From contig NC_079487.1 in assembly GCF_020520425.1 (NCBI RefSeq), forward strand, positions 110,766,141 through 110,830,140: a stretch of 64,000 bases of DNA, read 5' to 3'. Position 1 is the first letter of the stretch, and every line of letters starts with the position of its first letter. Source of the stretch: Spinacia oleracea (Eukaryota > Streptophyta > Magnoliopsida > Caryophyllales > Amaranthaceae). Below, in pieces: positions 11,801 through 23,860 of this stretch. Both the position numbers and the translations under genes were made by a program. Below the pieces are notes generated by a model. The model did no database searches and was not told the DNA's origin. It saw only the letters and a list, made by a program, of their open reading frames with translations.

Positions 11801-12962
11801 CATAAAAAATTTGTCAGAACAAGGGAAAAACTGTTTTGATTACAGCCAAAGTAACACCTACACTTCCTCAACACAGGCAACCCACTTTCACTTTTGAGGT
11901 TTCTAAGTTAAACTCGATAAGTTAAACTCGAAAACCTCAAAGAAGCAACAAAGGGGTCTATAACAACCCAAGCCAAGAACAGATTCCGAGCAGCCGGCTC
12001 TCGCCTCATGAAATTGAAACTAGTATTGACAGCATCACCCATTTGGAAATTCGACCATTATCCCTACAAACCTACTAATCATAGTAATTTTCCCTAAAGT
12101 CAACACCAACATTGCAAACAAACTTCACCAATATACACCAAAATGACTTCCAATTTTTAACCATAAATAACCAAACACTCATTTCCTCTACCAAAAAACT
12201 CCAATCACAAAAGTTCTCCCTTCAGTCAATACCTTACCATTTTTACACACAAATATCATCTTAAAGATCTTTTAAATTAAATATTCCACATTAATCTCCA
12301 CCAAATTCCAAAATTCCAATCACAATTAACAAGTAAACAACAAGTCACTTAACATATCCTCTAAAACAAATGCAACAAGCATATCTTGTCTCTCTTTTCA
12401 AAAGCCAAAACTAACATTGTTTACATCAAAATGCCTTCCAATCACAAACACCTACTTATCCTAGACTTTGGATCAAATCCCGTCTACATCACTGCCCTGT
12501 TGGGCTCGCTGTAGGCCGAAATTAATGAGCACCCACTTATATTCTTTAGAAATATAACCCAATCATAACACACTAAAAAAAATGCAGCAAAAAAAACCAA
12601 CAAAAAAACAAATAATTAGCAACAAAGAAACCAACCTGGGAGTTAAGAGGAATATTAAGATCATCAGAAAACAAAAAGAAGAAGAAATCATCAAGAGTCA
12701 ATCCCTGCCTGGTGAACTTGCTAAGATGCCGTCGCCGCCGTAGAATGTCGTCAAGAAGACGGCTAGACTCTGCCTCCGTCGTATTCTCCCCCTGAAACTC
12801 CACCAGGAAACGGTGGAACTGGGCCGCATTCATGTGGGTACCCTTCTGAGAGTAAATTGTGAAAGCCTCAACAAGATCAAAGGGTGGTTGAATATCGTTG
12901 ATCTTAAACTTTCTGTTAAAACACATGAACATCTTGTAATTATGATGGGTACTACTCCCCAT
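8830..12962 (-). CDS. PLC: Phosphoinositide-specific phospholipase C
   Basis: The enzyme cleaves phosphatidylinositol 4,5-bisphosphate (or PI4P in plants) to a soluble inositol phosphate and diacylglycerol, at the plasma membrane and dependent on calcium. Eight exons can be joined in frame: 12962-12636, 11477-11281, 11166-11031, 10936-10500, 10411-10294, 9564-9412, 9307-9221 and 9123-8830, giving 582 residues, normal for a plant PLC. Exon 1 holds the EF-hand-like N-terminus typical of plants. Exons 2-3 hold the X domain with the catalytic-type His of [12 protein letters not shown], the metal-site residues of ELDIWPNS, and a second His in SIKEHAF. Exon 4 has a long acidic, serine-rich X-Y linker and begins the Y domain ([18 protein letters not shown]). 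Exons 7-8 encode the C2 calcium/lipid domain, including [12 protein letters not shown]. There is no PH domain, as expected in plants. An alternative start six codons upstream (12980) is possible. The isoform cannot be assigned. Confidence 0.93.
9869..10116 (-). mobile_element. SINE-like retroposon in a PLC intron
   Basis: A 248-bp insertion in the intron between PLC exons 5 and 6, bounded by the perfect 15-base direct repeat AGCCAAGGACACACT at 9854-9868 and 10117-10131. On the minus strand it contains a GC-rich core (GGGGTAAGGTTGCGTACG onward, with a second CTTACCCC) and ends in a TAATGA-type simple-repeat tail, which suggests a short interspersed retroposon. I did not find a clear A/B-box pair, so the SINE class is inferred from size, tail and target duplication. 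Confidence 0.7.
11478..12635 (-). other. First intron of PLC
   Basis: A 1,158-bp intron between a CAG|GT donor at 12636/12635 and a CAG acceptor at 11480-11478. AT-rich, with no coding sequence or recognisable element. Confidence 0.85.
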
Positions 12963-12980
12963 TTTGAGATTTTCTCCCAA

Positions 12981-14081
12981 ATTAATAGTTAATTACTACT
13001 ATAATTACAATATTTTGGGGAAATAGAATGAATTAATGGGAATAAATTGTTCGAGATTTAATCGCAAAATAATGGGAAAATGTGTTTATTTGGTTGGGGT
13101 TTTAATCGAAAAATGGAGATTTTGGAAGATAGAGTAGAAATCCAGAGAATGTGCAAAAAACAAAGGAGAAATAAGATGTCAATTTTGAGTATTTATTTGA
13201 TTATTATGATATGATTTGATTTTGATTGGTGCAAATAATAAGATGGAAATATTAAAATACAGTGACTTTTGTTCTTATCCAATAAACTACGTATAAACTA
13301 TTTTGTTGACCGTTAAAAAGAGCAGTTAGTTTTAACACGGTTTCGTTACGTTTTCCCGCTGCTTGGGTTGATCAACTTTTGTTTGTTTGGGACTATTCAG
13401 GTTTTTGTCTTTCGACTTTTTCATTTGATCAAGCAACCGTCTGAAAAGCCGGTTTAAACGAAAATAAAAGTGATGCTTGGAGATGTTAACAACGTCTATA
13501 ATCAATCCTAACACTTATAAAGCTTCATACTTTGATTACTATTCACCTAATAGTGCATCTATGTGCATGCCCCTTATTTCTTTCTTTGTTTTATTTTGTC
13601 TTATTCTTAACAATAGAGCATTTACAGTTTCACCCTTCCATTGCTATACAAAATGTTTTGTTTTTTTGAGTATAATTTCCTATATATTGTACCTTCGAAC
13701 TATCAATTAAAACGCATATAGTTTCTATTTCCTATTACATGTAAATCCAACATCTAACTTTAACATACCATTTCTAGCATTTACCATAAATTGTAAGTTC
13801 CTAGCTTTTAAGTAGCATTTTTACAAAAATAATTTTGTATACCTTGGGGGATCTTGCGCTCTAGCGCACGATCCAACAACTAGTTTAACTAAACATGTTG
13901 TAAAACTGTGATTATGATTCCAGATTTCTATCTGATCCAATCCGATCCTACAAAAATATGTGGAATGATAAGGAAATTATGCTCTTTTGTGTCCTAAAAC
14001 GAACTAGACGAGAATTTCAAGTTTGAACCTACCTAAACCATGAAAAATGAAAATCTTGATTTGCTGGCCTTACCGAACATG
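12981..14081. other. Upstream spacer of PLC
   Basis: No coding frame. The PLC promoter must lie in the first few hundred bases (minus reading upstream of 12980), but I see no single convincing TATA box to assign. Confidence 0.5.
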
Positions 14082-14094
14082 TTGGGGACTAGAC

Positions 14095-14296
14095 ATTTTT
14101 TTTTGTTCAACTACGAGGAGTTCAATTCACACATTCGGGGAGTGGACTAATCTCCCGCGGGAGTTTGCATGAGTACCTCGATGGGCAGCGTTCCTCCCAG
14201 TTGAGATTTTTTCCATACTCAATGCTCGAATCTAAGACCTTGTTTAAAGAGCAAGAGACCATTAACCACTCATGTCAACCTCAATTAATTGGTATA
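14095..14296 (-). mobile_element. Second tRNA-derived SINE, minus strand
   Basis: About 202 bp flanked by the 13-base direct repeat TTGGGGACTAGAC at 14082-14094 and 14297-14309. On the minus strand it shows an A-box-like TGGTTAATGGTC (14257-14268) and a B-box-like GATTCGAGCATT (14221-14232), about 25 bases apart, and it ends in a run of about 9 A next to the left duplication. The head differs from the SINE at 6437, so it is probably another family. The duplication carries no mismatch. Confidence 0.82.
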
Positions 14297-14309
14297 TTGG
14301 GGACTAGAC

Positions 14310-15963
14310 TTGTGCACACCCCTAACTACTTATCTAGGCCCTGTCATAAAGAGCTTATATGATTATTAATTAAGAAATTAAAAATATAAATATTTTGATC
14401 ATTAGATAACATTGAACGGATTATGGTGGTGCATGTGCTGGCATAATGGGGATGTGTATCTATAATCGCAGCTGTTGGGCAATTCTCTAGTGTGCAAGGT
14501 AATTAATTAGAGAGGGAGATGGCATGATGGGGATAAGTATGTCTTTGTAGAGATAGTTACATCTATCCACTTTTAATAGACAAATTAAAAGATAGTTAGT
14601 GAAGTTAGTTGAATTGAATGTAATACTTTCCTATCAAAACTCATACAGTTGGGGAATTTAGCCATTAATAATACTAGTGTGTATTTTTATTCTAATAGTT
14701 GTTTGTAATTAAGGTTTTGTTTTATTCACTTTATTTACACATATTTCAGGAAAAATAAATTTAGATAAGTTCAGAAAAAATAATGGTTGACTACTTAACC
14801 AAGTACAATTCATAACTAAAATAAATTTTGATGTACTAATAAGTTTTGAAAATCAGGTGAATAGAAAGTATCATAAATTAATTACCGCCTATTTATTGTA
14901 AATAAAAAGCAATACAAGATACATCAAGGCACTTTTTTCCGATTAGTATCTTCTCGCACTCGTCGTAGAGATGTAGACATGTAGTAAGAAGTTAAGGACG
15001 ATGTGTGCTTGTCCACTAAATATAAAAAAATTATCAACTTATTTTTTATCAATTTATTTGCTATTTTATTTGTCTTTGTCATGTTACATTCAACTCATTG
15101 ATTAATCAACAAAATAGATGAAGAATCTTTAAGACTTTAGTCGCCCATATTGCAAAATGGAGGGCAACTCCTCTCACAAACATCGGCATACATGTAGTCA
15201 TGCCACTCTAAACCCTCTAAAATAATTGTTTAATAACTTAACCAATAAGTACTTCATCAATTATAAAACAAAAATAGCTCACCATATATAGAAAGAATAA
15301 GCCGATAGTCTATTATAAGACTGGTTGATACTAATTTAACTGCCATACGACCATACCATACTTATTAGTTACGTAGTATTATTATGTCAACTAGATATAT
15401 AGGAGATGAGTGACGTGACATATATTCTGACAGTTAACTAAATATTGTACTATACTGTTTTTAACAAGAATTTATAACGAATAAGTTAAGAGTTGCGTGA
15501 CTTTAATAACCAACTTGATTAAAGTAGAAGATCAATGTATTAATTTCTTTTTGCAAGTCAAATGACATGGCGATGAAATTTAGAAACGTATGGGAAAAAA
15601 ATCACACATAAATAATTTCTGCGTTTTTTGTTTAAATTTACTTAAGAGTTTAAATGTTTATGCAATAATGATCGCCTTGCAGAAAAAATACCGAGTAGAA
15701 TCCGGTAAGAACCGTGGAAGATCATTTATCAAATTTACAAACGTGAATATTTTAGATTTTGCTTCCTTGACAGACAAGTCACAAGTGTCATCATCCAAGT
15801 GTTAACTTAAGAGGGATATGCAAGTCGACAACAACTATAGACACTTGCAATGTGCACTATCAAATACTCTCTTTTCAACTTTAGACATTAACTACCCTTC
15901 AAAAACCCCTTGAATCAAAATTGATCGCATCATCGTTGGTTGACCCAAACTACAACTTACTTG
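14310..15963. other. AT-rich intergenic spacer
   Basis: I see no gene, RNA or bounded repeat here. Short open frames (for example near 15600-15800) have no recognisable protein content. Confidence 0.5.
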
Positions 15964-15972
15964 AACTTTTTT

Positions 15973-16313
15973 CGAAAATGATAAAGTTCGCAACATGCGA
16001 CCTTTAAGCCGTGTCACAATGATGACATGACATGCTTATGTGTCATTATTTTAATTGGAAAATAAAATATTTAATTTATATATCCTACTTTAAATGTTTC
16101 AAAAAAAACTAGGAAATCTTAATATTCTAATTTATTTCCTTATTTATATCGACTACCTTATTTACATATTTTCATAGTAAAAATATTGCATTGATAGTAA
16201 AAATATTATTATGACTCATAGCCTACGTGTCGCCTATATGTACCAATTAAACTGCGACACGTAAGATTGCGACAACTAAATGTTGTCGCAACTTGCGACC
16301 TTTATCATCACCC
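15973..16313. mobile_element. MULE-type MITE with 9-bp target duplication
   Basis: A 341-bp non-coding element. Its ends are inverted repeats: TGATAAAGTTCGCAACATGC on the left corresponds to TGATAAAGGTCGCAAGTTGC read inward from the right. It is flanked by AACTTTTTT at 15964-15972 and 16314-16322. Nine-base duplications with long inverted ends are the mark of Mutator-like elements. It encodes no protein. Confidence 0.7.
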
Positions 16314-16322
16314 AACTTTTTT

Positions 16323-16841
16323 AACTATTCTGAAATAATTTTATCTGAATTATCTCAAAATTGGTTTAGATAGTGTCATAGTGTAGAAACAAACATATAC
16401 TTCCTCCATTCTTATTTAAATGACATAATTGGATTTTAGACATTATTGACCCAAATTTATTTGACTTCCTTTTGTGATTATACGAAGTACTTAGGAAGAC
16501 ACATAATTTTTTTTGGGTCTTGTTAGATTCGTCTCAATAAATATTTTTAATTATCAATTTTTGATAATTTTTTCTTATTCATAATTGAATATATTAATGT
16601 TTGAAATAAAGAACTTTTTTTTATGAGAAATGGATAAATTATATATCTAGGATTATTATATCAAAAAAATTTAAAACAAACAGGGTCTAAATTGAAATGA
16701 TAATCAAACCTTGTTAAAAGGATCGTAAAAATATGCCCCATTTTGCATTGAGAAAGCTCTTTTACTCCCTTTATTTCATTTTGGTATTTTTGTATGATAT
16801 GGTATTTTTGACATTCTAACTTAATACTAAGTGTATTTTTT
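16323..16841. other. AT-rich spacer before the LINE
   Basis: No gene. A word resembling a Stowaway-type end occurs near 16400 (cttcctccattcttattt), but the opposite end is not evident. The last 40 bases repeat attctaacttaata, the sequence into which the LINE inserted. Confidence 0.45.
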
Positions 16842-16926
16842 ATTCTAACTTTTTTTTTTTTTTTTTTTTTTGACATAGGATAAAGTTACAAAGTAACAAA
16901 GTAAAAACACAAAAAAGAAAAACAAA

Positions 16927-19900
16927 TTAACTATTAAAACCATCACCACTTGCCGAAGAAAATTTCAATCCATATGTAGAAGCCCTCTTTGCCAATTCAT
17001 GAGCTGGCTGAACCTGGTCACGATGCACTTTGTAGATAATGCAATTCTTAAAACTCTTGCCGATGTCGAGAATCGCCTCTATTGTCCAATGAATCTGAAT
17101 ATTAGGTTTAACTCTTCTCTGCAAGTGGGAAACCAAAATAGCAGAATCAGTATACACCACAATGTCCTCATACGATGAATCCACAGCCCATTGCAAAGCT
17201 CGGAGACAAGCCATAACTTCAACATGAAGCGCTGATTGGCCTAAACCATAGTCACAACCTCCAATAATCTCCGTGCCATTTGTATGTTGTTGCTGAAGAA
17301 CCCACCCCATTCCCGCTCTTCGGTTTCTTTTATTCCAAGCTCCATCTATTTGAATGATTGTTGTAGATATTGGCAAACTTTCCACACCTATATTTGCAAA
17401 GTAAAATCCTGGAGGGTAATCAGGTGTATGATCTGTCGAATGAAGAGATCTCAAATTTCCTTCGTCCTTACCCCTGAACACCTTGTGTTGCTCTAAAGCT
17501 AGCTGAAGCTGAATCTGAAACGTACTTAAATCTCCAGTATGAGAATTAAACACTCTTTCATTTCGTGTAATCCAAATGGCCCACAAGGTTGCGATAAAAG
17601 TAACTATTCTGTCAGTGTTTGTTCCATCCACGCTTTTAAAAAGCTGGATATAATTGAGAATCCAATCTTGCATAGAAAGATTCTCATTAAGATTTGAGAG
17701 TATGGCTAGCATACTACTTCTCCACACATCTTGAGCCAATTTACAAAGGCGGAATATATGTTGAGAGTCTTCATCGTGGTCCCCACAAAAGTCACAAGTG
17801 ATATCCAAATTAACTCCGCGTCTAAACAAGCTTGTTTTGACCGGAATCCCTTCGACAATCAGCTTCCAAATAAACAATTTCCACTTTGGGAGAATTTTTA
17901 GCGCCCAAAGTAATTTAAAGAAAGGAATGAACCTTTTAGTATCCAGGTTATTTAGCTGATGTCTTTGGTCATCAATTTCCCGAAGAAAGGCATACCCAGT
18001 TTTAAGCGTGAAATTCCCTGTATTATGCTTAGTCCAATATAAGAAATCCAGTGAAGTAGAACACGACAATTCAACCGAGAGAATATAAGATGCATCCTTA
18101 TATTCAAAAGACTTTCTAACAAGTGTAGCATTCCATTGAAGTGTTTGGCTTTGTATAAAATGACTGACCTTCCATAACTTAGCATCCATTAGTCGAATGT
18201 GGGAAGCAAAAATGGGCACCCTACCATGAACCCATTTATCCTTTGAAGCAACGACATTACTCCCATTCCCAATATTCCAAGCACACCCAGTTTGTAAAAC
18301 ATTTTCAGCTCGTCGAAGACCTCGCATTCCCCATGAAATAGGACCGTGACAAATGTTAGGGGAACCAACAGATAATGCAAACTTTGATTTGGCAGCATAA
18401 ACTCTTGATATTAAAAGTTGAGGATTCTTATGCATTCTCCAGACTTGTTTCATTAAAAAAGCTGTATTAAGCGTAGACAAACAGCGAATTCCCAGACCTC
18501 CCATTCCACGAGGTAAATGTAAAATATCTCTACGAACCCAATGCATTCCCTTTTGACCTTGCTTAGCCCAGAAGAAAGTTGCAATCATTGAATTAATCTT
18601 ATTTGCAATTGCTCCAGGTAGTTCCAAACTCATCATTACATGGGAAACCGTTGCAACAAGGACAGAATTTATCAGAATCAGTTTTTGTACTTGGGATAAC
18701 AAAACCCCATTCCAAGAAGTAATTAACTCAGCAACCTTGTCAACCAAGAAAGTAAAATGTGAACGCTTTGTACCAATAAAATCAATAGGAACCCCCAAAT
18801 GACACCCAAACTTTGCAACCTGAGGCATGCTTAAGATAGACTTGAAGAGTTGTTGTTGTGGAAGAGAGGTGTTCAGACTGAACTTGATAAAAGACTTTGC
18901 AAGGTTCAATTGTTGACCAGAAATTCGACAATAACGATCCAGAATACCCCCAATGCTTGTACAAGAATTTTCTGTTGAACGGAAAAAAAAACCATCGCAT
19001 CATCAGCGAAGAACAGATGTGTAATTTTTGGGGCCATCCTTGTCAGCTTAATACCTTGAAATAGCTTAATATCCTGTCCTAACGTTAGCATGCGTCCTAG
19101 GATGTCCATGCAGAAAAGGAATAAATAAGGTGACAACGGATCTCCTTGTCTTAGCCCACACTTAGGTCTAAAAGGCGTAGAAGTTTTCCCATTAATCAAA
19201 ACCTTGTAGGACACGGTTGAAATACACTGATAAATCAAATGAATCCACTTTGAAGGGAAACCATAAGCTTGAAGGACCCGCAACAGGAAACCCCAGTGTA
19301 TACGGTCATAAGCTTTACTCATATCAATCTTAACTGCTGCCAAAGTTGGGCCACTAAACTTCCTTCCATTAATCAAATGCAGAATATCATGACTCAGTAA
19401 AATATTATCACTCATATACCTCCCAGGTATAAATGCATGTTGTTTTTCATCAATTAGAGCATTAAGGTTAACCTTCAGCCTATTAACCAGACATTTTGAA
19501 ATGCATTTGTAAACAGTATTACACAAACTTATAGGACGAAGATGATGTACCTCTTCCGGAGAAGCAAGTTTAGGTATCATTGCTAGCAAAGAGTGATTCC
19601 ACTCTTTAAGCAAATAACCACTGGAAAAGAAACTCTGAATTCCATCAATAATCGAATCACCCACTATGTCCCAGTGCTTCTTGAAAAAGTCAACTGTTAT
19701 TCCGTCTGGACCAGGAGATTTAGAATCTTTCATTTGAAACATCGAAAATTTAATTTCCGCAGCAGAAAAAGGAAGTGAAAGTCTAGAAATGTCTTGAGTA
19801 GAAAGCTGAGGAAGATCCATTTCACGTAAGACATTATCCACTTCGTTATAGTCAATATCAGGATCATTCGTCTTGAAAACAATTTTTAAATTGTCCACCA

Positions 19901-21078
19901 CAATTTGTTGAATTTTATCCTGACCTTCCTGAAAAATACCTTGCGAATCTTTCAAAGCAATTATTTCATTTCTCTTCTGTCTTTTCTTGACCTTAGAAAA
20001 GAGTACTTTCGAAGGGCAATCACCCTTAGACACCCACAATTCCTTCATTCTTTGAGACCAGTACTGAAAATGTAACTGCGCTTGCTCCTTTGACTGGTGA
20101 ATAACAGAATTGTAATGAATACCACTTTGCAAATTATGAACCCCTACTCCTGCAATTTCAAGATCCTTTGAAAATTGGCGCCAATTAATGCCCCAAAGTT
20201 TTTTATTCTTCAAACTCCATTTTCTTAAAACCTTACGAACTGAGTCCATTTTTCGAGACAAAGTATACATAGGTGAACCAAAAATGACCAAGTTCCACAC
20301 TTCCTCAATCGATTGAACAACCTCAGGGAAGGAAAGGCACCAATTCTCTAACTGGTAAGGTCGGTTCTTATTGAAAGTTGGTTCTTGTTTGTAAAACAAT
20401 GGCTGCATGGTCTGACACTAAAATTGGTTGATTAATAAGTCGAGTGCCTGGGTAATTTGTGAACCAATCATCTGTCATGTAAGAACGGTCTAACCTTTCC
20501 ATAATTAACTTATTAGACTCTCTTTTATTAGTCCAAGTAAAGGGTGGTCCATAAAAATTAACCTCGTGTAGATTGGATGCAACTCGCCAATGAACAAATT
20601 CATCCCACCCTCTAATAATTGATGACCCTCCTAATTTGTCCGAATACAACTCTACTTGATTAAAATCTCCAATTAATAAACAAGTAGGAGAAGAAATCAA
20701 AAGGTTAAGAATTTGAATCCAAACATTATCCCTATCCTCAACATTAGGCGCGCCATAAATAAACATTACTTTCCATATTTTTCCATTAGGTTCCACTACT
20801 TTACAAAGTACAATATTAGGAGAAACATACAAGTAACTAACATCAAAAGCTGTCCAACCATAAACAACTAAACCGCCACTCGAACCTACGGCATCTATAC
20901 CAAAAACAAAATTAGGGTTACAACCCCCTAAGAAATTAGTCATGTTAGCAAGAGTGGTTTTTGTTTCTGAAATAAACATAAACATAGGCAAAAAGTTTTT
21001 AAATAACCAAGTAGCATAAGGGCGAACTAAGGAACTTGGACTATTAGTTCCTCTACAATTCCAGGAGATGAACTTCAT
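16927..21078 (-). pseudogene. LINE ORF2: endonuclease, reverse transcriptase, RNase H; two frameshifts
   Basis: Three consecutive frames together cover a whole plant L1 ORF2. 21078-20368 is the apurinic-type endonuclease with N7 (WNCRG), E38 (SETK), D138/N140 (GDFNQ) and D223/H224 (SDH), all the expected catalytic positions. 20408-18906 is reverse transcriptase, including SKAYDRIHWGFLL, GLRQGDPLSPYLF and FADD. 18909-16927 is the thumb and C-terminal part, a zf-RVT zinc region (CDFCGDHDEDSQHIF) and a plant-type RNase H (DGAWN, EVMACLRAL, YTDS, AHELAKRA). Frame is lost once near 20370-20400 and once near 18980-19000, where the coding strand has a run of 9 T that could explain a one-base slip. 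The rest is open, so decay has only begun. No functional ORF2 can be made from this copy. Confidence 0.9.
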
Positions 21079-23375
21079 TTACCACTTGGGAGCTGTGATG
21101 GGCCAGCTGCCGAACCTTTTGTATCTTTCACAAAATCATGAGTGACAGACAAACTTGAGTGAGATTTCTGCTTCTTTGAAACTGAGAACACACAGCTGGG
21201 TTGAAGACGCTTCTTACCAACATCAAACTGATTCTTAGAACTATTTGCAAACTGATGCAGAAACACGGAAGGAGTTTGATGCATAACATCTGAAACATGA
21301 GTGGACAACAGTCTAACATCCTCAAAGCTTCTATGCCTTTTATGAGTCCAAGAGCAACCCGAATATCCTAGCTTAGGCATAACCTCATATGATCTCGAAC
21401 GCACAAAAGTATTAGGTTGTTTGCGTTTCTTGCACACATGATGAGTTGCTGTTTGTGATGTAAATACCATAACTGGAAAAGTTTTTAGCTCGGCTTGTAA
21501 ATCATTTTCACCCCGTGGAGATTGAAACTTGTGAACTGAAGGTGTTGATGGATCATTAGATAATCCATTAAGTGAATCTCCAATATTTGAAATTCCTGGA
21601 AGTAACAACCTCGAAGGAGGTTTGACTGCAGAAGAACGTTTCAGAAAAGAATCTGAAAAACCTCGAGAAGGTATATAAGTCTTAGCACGATCTGAAATTC
21701 CGAATTGCCCACCTGAATAAGCTTCAACATCTCTTAACTCATCATTTATTTTTCCTTCAACAAAAGCACCTGAATTAAGAGGCGCTGCTGCAACAGAATC
21801 CACCTGAACAGGCTGGACCGAATTAGAAAATTGTGGTACTGAATGAGATGGTTCCCCTTCTTCAACATTGGACCTAAATTCAGACTGTTTTCCCTTGAAC
21901 TTGCCACCTAAGTCAGCCTCAGAAATATTGCTTTCACTACTATCACTATGAATTGAAGGAGCTCGCATATGAAAGCTTGGATTAAAGTGTTGATTGTGAG
22001 AAGAGTAATATGGCTGGACTGGGTCTCCATGAAAAGTAGAGTGAACTGATGTGTGCCTGGTCACATTAAAACGCACTGGATGATGATAATTCTCAGGCGT
22101 TAGAGGGTCTGATTCTTCAGAAATAGGAACACCATTCCCTAAATCAATTTCATGTTCATCTTCAGTTGAATTGTCTTGAGCACTAGCATAACTTCCCGAG
22201 CCAGAACTGCCATTGGAATCATCTGTCGAATTATCAGACACAACCTGAATAAAATCATTCTCAAGAGGACCGTTCTGAGCTTCCCCCAAATTCATGTAAT
22301 TTAACCCATCATTAACATCATTTTGACCATGATCATGAGGGTAATTTACATCTCCATTCTGATACACTACATTCTGCAAATTACCCCCACCTCCATCATT
22401 ATTATCATCCGAAGAGCTATCACCCGAAGAGCTACCACTACCTTGATTGTCATCACCAACCTCGGGCTCTCCTTCATCATCCTCATCTTCATTCCCTAAC
22501 TCCGCATCTAACCCAAGTAATAACAAATTAACTCTGACATTCCTATTCCTATATCTGTCTGAAAGACCTTCTATCATGTTCGAGTATAAGGGAGTTTCCA
22601 TAGGGCCATGAATAACAGATAAACCAGCAGATTCAAAACCCTCCATTCTATCATTAATAAGACGAAAAGCATGATATGCTGAATAATCACAGTTACACGT
22701 ATAATGCCCCACTAAACCACATTTCTTACAGAATTTGTAAATCCCCTCATAACAAAAATAAACCCACACAAGTTGACCCCCAGGAACAGGAACAAAGCAA
22801 CCAGGAATTAATGGTTTTGTTAAATCCAACCATACCTTTGCTCTGAATTCTGGAGTTGAGGGAAGAACATCACCATTCTGCTCCATTAACTCAACATAGC
22901 CAATGAGATTAAGGCATTTCAAAGCCCACTCAGGGTCCAGCAACCCAAGTGGTAGCCCTACAACTCGAATCCATAGCCAAGCCTTGCTGAAATCAATATT
23001 GGCCAGAATGGTGCTCACACTTCCTCTGCGGAAAGTGATTACTCTACCGTCAATTATAGTAGAATGAAGCTCAATTAGGGCTTCGACATCAGCCTGATGA
23101 GAGCAAACAAAGACATAGAACTCTCCTGTACGGTAAACAGAAATATTCTCTCTTTTCACCCAATTTGAGTCCACCAGATGTTGCACCATGCCTTGACTTG
23201 GAGGATTGGTGTCAAAGAAATGTCCCACAACTGATTTATCCCAATTTATTTCCCCCATATTAAACTCATGAGGAGGGTCAACACGGGGACCCATCCTATG
23301 AGTTTGCCAAGGATGCACTTGATTCATGAAGGAGCAAACAAAAGGAAACTTTTGAGAGTAATTTAGAATTTGCAA
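21075..23375 (-). CDS. LINE ORF1 protein, gag-like (DUF4283 + CCHC)
   Basis: A 766-residue nucleic-acid-binding protein of the LINE ribonucleoprotein. The N-terminal part (about residues 40-200) has the DUF4283 pattern of plant L1 ORF1 proteins, including AWLWIRVVGLPLG. A CCHC knuckle C-x2-C-x4-H-x4-C follows at 216-229. The rest is low complexity: an acidic Glu/Asp/Ser/Gly stretch (about 290-330), serine-rich and basic segments to the end. No internal stop. The start could instead be Met17, Met28 or Met40; Met28 or Met40 would place the start just before the conserved domain. The stop codon overlaps the ORF2 start as ATGA (21075-21078), so ORF2 may be translated by termination-reinitiation. 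Confidence 0.88.
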   Translation of the reverse strand: MQILNYSQKFPFVCSFMNQVHPWQTHRMGPRVDPPHEFNMGEINWDKSVVGHFFDTNPPSQGMVQHLVDSNWVKRENISVYRTGEFYVFVCSHQADVEALIELHSTIIDGRVITFRRGSVSTILANIDFSKAWLWIRVVGLPLGLLDPEWALKCLNLIGYVELMEQNGDVLPSTPEFRAKVWLDLTKPLIPGCFVPVPGGQLVWVYFCYEGIYKFCKKCGLVGHYTCNCDYSAYHAFRLINDRMEGFESAGLSVIHGPMETPLYSNMIEGLSDRYRNRNVRVNLLLLGLDAELGNEDEDDEGEPEVGDDNQGSGSSSGDSSSDDNNDGGGGNLQNVVYQNGDVNYPHDHGQNDVNDGLNYMNLGEAQNGPLENDFIQVVSDNSTDDSNGSSGSGSYASAQDNSTEDEHEIDLGNGVPISEESDPLTPENYHHPVRFNVTRHTSVHSTFHGDPVQPYYSSHNQHFNPSFHMRAPSIHSDSSESNISEADLGGKFKGKQSEFRSNVEEGEPSHSVPQFSNSVQPVQVDSVAAAPLNSGAFVEGKINDELRDVEAYSGGQFGISDRAKTYIPSRGFSDSFLKRSSAVKPPSRLLLPGISNIGDSLNGLSNDPSTPSVHKFQSPRGENDLQAELKTFPVMVFTSQTATHHVCKKRKQPNTFVRSRSYEVMPKLGYSGCSWTHKRHRSFEDVRLLSTHVSDVMHQTPSVFLHQFANSSKNQFDVGKKRLQPSCVFSVSKKQKSHSSLSVTHDFVKDTKGSAAGPSQLPSGK

Positions 23376-23860
23376 AAAAGAATGAAAGAAATTAAGAAAA
23401 GAACAGAGAAGAGAATAAAGAAAGGTAGTTTGAAAGAGACAGAGAAGAGGAAAAGGTAGAGAAGAGTATCCAAGAAACTAAAACACTGAGGGAGAATTTT
23501 GATCGGTTGTTATTAAAAACCTAGGAAAAGACAAGTGTTAAAGAATTAACAAAAGATTAACAACTATCAAGGGTTTTAAAAGGACAAATGTCAAAAAAGA
23601 AAATAAATCATGCAAACCAGGTGTTAAAACAAGAATTAACCAAAGGATTTCTTAAAAAGTTAACAGAAGAAACGGTGGATTAAAGGAAATTAATAAAAAG
23701 GTAAAGAAAAACTAAGGAGATCATAAGAACAAAAAGAAGAACTGGCGAAGGAAACCCTAATCGCTTAGGGAGAATTTCACTCTCTTTCTTTGAGAGGTTT
23801 TGGAGCTGTGTGCTTAAATTTGAGCTGCTTGCTTATTGAACTTTAGATGAAAAATCTATC

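Larger units (their letters stand above)
16850..23860 (-). mobile_element. Full-length L1-type LINE
   Basis: A 7.0-kb non-LTR retrotransposon read on the minus strand. It has a 5' untranslated region (23376-23860), ORF1 (21075-23375), ORF2 (16927-21078, frameshifted) and a 3' A-tail seen as about 22 T at 16850-16871. The target duplication ATTCTAACTT is seen at 16842-16851 and 23861-23870, the T-run making its edge ambiguous. The site was already an imperfect repeat of that word, so the duplication is slightly less secure than its length implies. The 5' end appears complete, which is uncommon because most LINE copies are 5'-truncated. Confidence 0.9.

Noticed and set aside
16390-16840. Possible Stowaway MITE
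   Set aside because: One end resembles a Stowaway terminus, but I found no complementary end or TA pair at a sensible distance.
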